Positions 58,942 to 64,000 of a stretch of 64,000 nucleotides of DNA are shown here, one piece after another; positions within the stretch are counted from its first letter, which is position 1; each line of letters opens with the position of its first letter. Source of the stretch: Spinacia oleracea (taxonomy: Eukaryota > Streptophyta > Magnoliopsida > Caryophyllales > Amaranthaceae); the NCBI RefSeq assembly GCF_020520425.1, contig NC_079487.1:133074385-133138384 (forward strand), in the 5' to 3' direction. The notes beneath the pieces were generated by a model that did not search any database, was not told where the DNA came from, and saw nothing but the letters and a program-made list of their open reading frames with translations. Position numbers and translations under genes: made by a program.

Positions 58942-59394
58942 CTAGTAGCTACTAGTGGCAGTAGTAGTAGTGACCTTCTTGAATACAAAACCAAAGAAGG
59001 GAAGAGGATTATCAATTGGTACCAAACTTAACAACGACAAATCCAGAGGCCGTACGGGTATAGTAGCATCCAATTGTTCACAATACTCAGCAGGACGATT
59101 CTTACCATTTTCAGGAGGATTGGGTATAGGCCAAGGACCAGGACTAGGTACAAGGAAACAAAACACAATCTTGTATGAATGAGGTTCAGACGACGCTTGT
59201 TCGATCTTGAACCAGTTGATGAAGGTTTCAGCACCTGGGTTTCCGATTTCTCCATTAGTAGTTACATAGAATACTCCATCCCCATTTGAAGTCAGTTGCC
59301 ACACCCCTTGGTTCCTGCACATGGCGCTTAGACCGAAAGCAATGTTGACGTCTGAACTTAGTGTTATGTTTTTCTGTGAAGTGTCAGCTGGGTA
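58942..59394 (-). pseudogene. Kunitz-type protease inhibitor, copy 4, 5' third missing
   Basis: Open from about 59394 to the stop at 58942. It retains YPADTSQKNITLSSDVNIAF, the MCRNQGVWQL, FCFLVP and EYCEQLD cysteine regions, and the GFVFKKV end, and is closest to copy 3. The signal peptide, the Kunitz signature and the first cysteine are gone. At about 59395 homology to copy 3 stops abruptly and unrelated sequence (ACCACGTTAAATCTCTGTGT, perhaps the edge of an LTR) begins, followed by a CACTA MITE. There is no promoter block, so it is a truncated relic even though the remaining frame is clean. Confidence 0.9.
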
Positions 59395-59469
59395 GTGAAC
59401 CACGTTAAATCTCTGTGTTCTTTATTACATTATTTAATACTCCGTATTTATTTTCATCCGTTATAACAA

Positions 59470-59738
59470 CACTACAAGAAATTGTACTATTAACGACGGG
59501 AAATCCCGTCGCTAAAGGCCATTATAATTGTTGATTAACGACGGGATTTTCCGTCGTGAACCCGTCATAAAAGGGGGCCGTCGTTAATGGAAAATCCCGT
59601 CATTAACCCGTCGTAAAAGACATTTGCGACGGTTGTTCCCTCTTTGTTGGGTCGTTATCCCCGTCACAAAAGCCCTTTTGCGACGGGATTTTACCCATCG
59701 TTATTAGGTTGTCATAAAAGATACAAATTTTTGTAGTG
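59470..59738. mobile_element. CACTA-type MITE, copy C (269 bp)
   Basis: Ends CACTACAAGAAATTGTACTA and GATACAAATTTTTGTAGTG, flanked by CAA on both sides. Same length as copy A. It lies 75 bp beyond the Kunitz copy 4 breakpoint. Confidence 0.94.
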
Positions 59739-60300
59739 CAATTTTATTTCCTTAAGTTTCATTTCCATACTTTTTTCCTTTTGGGAAACGCTAGGTAGAC
59801 TTTATTGCAAATTAAGGTCTCAAAGTAGTGATATTTTGGAGAAAAGTGTTTGTACTAATTAATAATATTGACATTAATTATTACATATTGCGGAGTAATA
59901 ATCAAACGTGATTAGAATTAATACTTATAATATTTAAATTATGTAATTTTTTTTTTTTTGACGGGAACCATGTAAATTTAAAACGATGCATCTATTAAGA
60001 AAAACGATAAGTTTTAAACTAAAATGTATACTCTACCAATATAGTCCGTATACTCCATATATTCATTCAATCATTCCGCATGTAATCCAAATAACATGTG
60101 AAAAAAATGCAGCTCCAATAATTCATTCCTCCAAGATGAAGAAGGATTAAGGACCGCCAATGATGCGACAACTCTTATAAATTGGCAGCCCCACTAATTT
60201 GTATCTATTCGTTATTATCTTGAATTCATCCAAGCTAATGGAGGACCATTAAATAATTTAAATTGGTTAGTGTAGTATTATTCATTATCTTCCATATATA

Positions 60301-60628
60301 CTCCCTCCGTCTCGGAATACTCGACCCGGTTTGACCGGCACAGAGTTTAAGGGACTTGAATTGACTTATTTAATTTAATAGGTAATAGTTGATAGTGGGG
60401 TATTATTTTAATATAGTTAGTGGGAGATGGGTTAAGAGGTGGGGTTGGGGGAGAGTAGGGGTTGAATTTTTAATTATTTTTTGTATGGGGTAAGGGGTAG
60501 GTGGGTTAATAGGGGTGGAGTGAGAAATAATATAATATTGTTAGAATATTTCCATTTTTAGAAACAGGTCAAGTATTAAGGGACGGCCCGATAAGAAAAA
60601 CAGGTCAAGTATTCCGGGACGGAGGGAG
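60301..60628. mobile_element. Stowaway-like MITE (328 bp, TA target)
   Basis: Ends CTCCCTCCGTCTCGGAATAC and GTATTCCGGGACGGAGGGAG, flanked by TA. Same family as 15905-16206. The duplicated sequence at about 39595-39605 (CCATATATATTCATCC) is the empty site. Confidence 0.95.
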
Positions 60629-60816
60629 TATTCATCCAACCAAGCTAGCCTTAGTAAGGAGTAAGGACCGCCATTGATGCGACTTCTCTTACAAATTGAA
60701 GGACAACTCCTCTAATTTGAGTGGCCTTCATTATCTCCTATCAGTCATCATGGAGTAGCTAACTATGGACCACCAACGCCATTGGCCATTGTAACGAAGT
60801 ACATAGTACGTAGTAT

Positions 60817-61095
60817 CACTACAAGAAATTGTACTATTAACGACGGGAAATCCCGTCGCGAAAGGCCAATAATCGTTGATTAACAACGGGATTTCCTGTC
60901 GCGAACCCGTCATAAAAGGGGGTCGTCGTTAATAGAAATTCCATCGTAAATCCGTCGTAAACCCGTCGTAAAAGACATTTGCGACGGTTATTCCCGTCAT
61001 TGTTTGGTTGTTAGCCCCGTCGCAAAAGCCTTTTGCGACGGGATTTTTGACCCGTTGTAATTAGGTTGTCGTTAAAGATACAAATTCTTGTAGTG
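60817..61095. mobile_element. CACTA-type MITE, copy D (279 bp)
   Basis: Ends CACTACAAGAAATTGTACTA and GATACAAATTCTTGTAGTG, flanked by TAT. The duplicated block at about 41618-41630 (GTACGTAGTATATTAATTG) has the empty site. Confidence 0.95.
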
Positions 61096-61288
61096 TATAT
61101 TAATTATTAGAGTGTGTATTTATTGATTTATTGACTTGTAACAAAGGGAAAAACAAGCTTAAACAGGAACTTAATTAATTAAGAGGACACACGTACAATG
61201 TATCATGTGTGTTGTTAAAAGATAGACAGATACTTATCAAATTTGATACTCCCTTCATTTCAATTTAATCGTCGCACAAAAGAATATA

Positions 61289-62098
61289 CTCCATCTGTTT
61301 CTTTTTGTTTGTTACGTTTGGACTTTTGCACGTTTATTAACGTATAAAAAAAAATTTATTTTTTATTAAAAAAATAAACTCAAATAAAACCTAAATCCAC
61401 TAACCACTACAACAACCAATAACATTGTTTTATTTATCAAAATGAACCAATAATGGAAAAGTACAAAGATTGCTAACTTAACATACTTAGGAAACTAGTT
61501 ATTGGACCGTGCGCTAGCGCGCACGATCCACCAAGGTATAAAAAAAATTGTTTCGTAAAAGGACATTTACAAATTTATGGCGAACTCTAGGAAAACAAAA
61601 TTAAAGCTCGATTTGCTCGTAATTGATAATATGTGATTATAAAAACGTTTACAAGAGGTTTCATTGATATTTTAACATTCCACGTGCAACATTAAGCTCT
61701 CCGAAATTGTTATTGTAGTATTCTACATGGAACTTTAGCAACGTGCTTAGGTTGAAATGGAAGGGGGAGCATCTCATAGAAAAGCAAAGACATAAAGAAA
61801 GGTGAAAATAGTCATTACACTATTGATAAGAATAAGACAAAAGAAAAACAAAGAAGGAAATTAGGGATATGTAGGTAATTGCACTATTGGGTGAATAGTA
61901 ATAGAAGTTCAAGGCTTTATAAGTGTTAGGATTGTCAATAAATTTAATGAGTTGAAAAAATTGGACCAATTAAAATTAAAAGTTTGCAAAAAATAATAAT
62001 AATACAATAAGTTTATAAAAAAAAAAATTCTCCCATGTAACAAACATTGTGAAACATCTTAAAAGGAATACGTAACAAACAAAAAGAAACAGAGGGAG
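61289..62098. mobile_element. Stowaway-like MITE carrying a Helitron-like insert
   Basis: Inverted ends CTCCATCTGTTTCTTTTTGT and ACAAAAAGAAACAGAGGGAG, with TA on the left and AT-rich sequence on the right. The 810-bp length is explained by an insert with a Helitron-type 3' end listed separately. Confidence 0.75.
61495..61931 (-). mobile_element. Probable Helitron-like element nested in the Stowaway
   Basis: On the minus strand the 3' end shows the hairpin CGTGCGCGCTAGCGCACG, then GTCCAATAACTAG and a flanking T. A plausible 5' end is TCCTAACACTTATAAAGCC at 61931 preceded by A. The 5' limit is a judgement by eye. Confidence 0.55.
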
Positions 62099-62297
62099 AT
62101 TATAGTACGGAGAACTCCGTAGTGTTCTATAAGAAAAGTATGCACATACGTTTCATTGTACATACGTTTCATTGACATGTGTTCTTTCGGACGAACTATT
62201 TAGGAATCACATGCACATATCATTAATCAGAAATTCAATAACAACCCATTGTTTTGTTACGTTAAACAAGAAGTTAGTCATCATAAAAGAAATTTAA

Positions 62298-63125
62298 TCT
62301 ATTACTTTATATTAAAACAGACACCAGGAATGACACATGTCACTTTCTGATGCAAAATTTTCCCTTCAAAAAAAAATTCCTAAAAAAAATTTACTTTATT
62401 TATATTTTTAATTTTCTATCATTTTTATTAACAATTTATATATAGAAAAAAGAATATATGTTTATGGAAATAATAGATACTTGGTTATTTTTGGCAATAA
62501 TTTAGTCAAATCAATATGTTAATAATGGAAAATATATTGACTTAATATTTTGGTCAAATTAGCATATTAATATATCGAATATTTTTGTCTAATTAGCAAA
62601 TAAAATATGCAATATGTAATCGGACTGAAATTGTAAGATGGTTGAATGAGTAATATTCAAGATTTATTAATTATGCAGTAACGTATGGGAGAGAAATATT
62701 TCAGTCAAATCTATTACTTTATACTAAAACAGACACCAGGAATTACACATGTCATTTCCTGGTGCAAAATTTTCCCGCCAAAACACCTCTTTCCTAAAAA
62801 AATATATCACTTTATTTTATTTTATTTTTCTATCCTTTTTATAAACTATTTATGTATGGTAACAAATATTGGATTATAGTTTATAGAGCATCACAATAAT
62901 AGATGACTTTGTTAATATTTTAGTCAAAAACTATATCAATAAATATTTATTATTTATACATTAGCTTTAAGGATAAATATTTCATTCAATTAATATATAT
63001 TTTTAACGACATGGTCAAATAATAATTTTTGAATATCCGTGCATGCACGGGACTTAATCTAGTATGCTATAAAAAAATGGCTAAATAATTTTAGAAAATT
63101 CATGCGTGCACGGGACCTAATGTAG
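62298..63125 (+). mobile_element. Helitron-like element (outer), empty site known
   Basis: Starts TCTATTACTTTATATTAAAA after A. Near the 5' end it has an inverted ACACCAGGAATGACACATGT / GTCAxTTxCTGxTG pair. It ends with hairpin CATGCGTGCACGGGACCTAA then TGTAG before T (CTAG altered). The duplicated block has the uninterrupted AATTTAATTAGAAATAAA at 42072-42089, showing insertion between A and T without target duplication, as Helitrons do. It is interrupted by a second element of the same family. Confidence 0.9.
62710..63062 (+). mobile_element. Helitron-like element (inner, 353 bp) nested in the outer one
   Basis: Starts TCTATTACTTTATACTAAAA after A and ends with the perfect hairpin CCGTGCATGCACGG, GACTTAATCTAG, then T. 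The 5' inverted pair CACCAGGAA...TTCCTGGTG is present. Non-autonomous. Confidence 0.9.
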
Positions 63126-63304
63126 TTAGAAATAAATTGAAGTTTTGGTATGATTTTGGTTAAAAGAAGCGAAGTCGGCACTTTACAATTCCCCGTGATA
63201 AATTTCAAGGTCTCTTTAAACTAGGACCTCATAAAATCAGATGGAGTACGTAATATCATACAACAACTAGTGTGTGGCCCAAGCGTTGTTCTGGATTTTA
63301 GTTT

Positions 63305-63570
63305 TAATACAAGAATTTGTATCTTTAACGACAACCTAATTACGACGAGTCAAAAATCCCGTCGCAAAAGCCTTTTGCGACGGGGCTAGCAACCAAACAA
63401 TGACGGGAATAACCGTCGCAAATGTCTTTTACGACGGGTTTACGACGGGATTTCTATTAACGACGGCCCCTTTTATGACGGATTCACGACAGGAAATCCC
63501 GTCGTTAATCAACGATTATTGGCCTTTCGCAACGGAATTTCCCGTCGTTAATAGTACAATTTATGTAGTG
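63305..63570. mobile_element. CACTA-type MITE, copy E, left terminus degraded
   Basis: The right end GTACAATTTATGTAGTG is recognisable. The left end reads TTAATACAAGAATTTGTATC where CACTACAAGAATTTGTATC is expected, so the terminal bases are lost. Same orientation as copy B. Confidence 0.82.
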
Positions 63571-64000
63571 TACTATGCACATGGGTCTATTTAAAGACAT
63601 CACAAACTTCATATTTATTCCATGTGGGAGAATACTCCCACACTCATAAATAGAAGACTATTATCTAACAGTCATCTAATCTAATAATGGTACAAAATAC
63701 GCAAATTGAGCAAAGAAAACCAATCATGATCACCAAACAGATATATCATCAAAATAGGATCATAAAAAAGACAATAAAAGTGGACAAAATGTGAAAATTA
63801 CTCCTGAACAAAAGTGGACAAATTTACAAATTTTCTTCTAAAATACTCACAATCAAGTCGGCAACTTCAAAGGGAAGTTTAATGGTTTTTCTTTTGTTAA
63901 GTGTGCCTGCAGTGTGAGTATTGTAAACACATTAAATAATTGTTGGCATTTTAATTCTGGATATTAACCTCTCCCAATAGATTTCATTTATTTATTTATT
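63571..64000. other. End of window, no gene seen
   Basis: AT-rich sequence with a short inverted word TGGGAGAATACTCCCACA near 63624 and no coding signal. Confidence 0.4.

Larger units (their letters stand above)
59748..63255. repeat. Large duplicated block, copy iii
   Basis: Collinear with 40801-42420 and 52518-55300 but expanded by a Stowaway (60301), a CACTA MITE (60817), a further MITE/Helitron nest (61289-62098) and nested Helitrons (62298-63125). No gene. Confidence 0.85.

Overview
The window is nuclear DNA from a flowering plant. Evidence: genes are interrupted by GT-AG introns, AT-rich intergenic DNA is packed with nested plant transposons, there is a cytosolic tRNA-Asn(GUU), and three plant-type gene families are present (cell-wall polygalacturonase, NRT2 nitrate transporter, Kunitz protease inhibitor). 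The very frequent TACTCCGTA-like words and the transposon styles resemble Caryophyllales genomes such as spinach, quinoa or beet. That placement is an inference, not something proved here.

Layout. 1-3.3 kb: intergenic, with MITEs and a LINE tail. 3.3-7.2 kb (+): one eight-exon secreted polygalacturonase gene; the joined exons give 484 codons with all four catalytic motifs. 8.9-26.9 kb (-): four tandem NRT2 high-affinity nitrate transporter genes, all apparently intact (500, 500, 503 and 510 aa). Each is split by one phase-2 intron at the same codon. The intron of the third copy holds a hAT-like element. 27-31 kb: SINE, MITEs, and a tRNA-Asn gene with a duplicated 3' half. 31-59.4 kb (-): four intronless Kunitz inhibitor genes or relics. 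Copy 1 is broken by a 1-nt frameshift, copies 2 and 3 are intact, and copy 4 has lost its 5' third. These sit in a tandemly duplicated, heavily invaded block that continues to the end of the window.

The most informative part is the transposon record. The Kunitz block is present two to three times, so many insertions can be compared with an empty site inside the same 64 kb. Seen this way are a Helitron with no target duplication, a CACTA MITE, a Stowaway MITE, a poly(A) retroposon and a Copia-like composite. A hAT-like element is nested in a Stowaway whose other copies give the exact empty site. Two groups stand out: (1) hAT-like elements with exact or near-exact 8-bp target duplications, whose interiors are degenerate tandem copies of a short word that differs between families and occurs in both orientations; (2) two elements with 9-bp target duplications, hairpin ends and an internal array of about 75-bp units whose copy number differs (about 5 versus 9).

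No CRISPR array, rRNA gene or bacterial-type system was seen. All splice sites, identities and element boundaries come from reading the sequence by eye.
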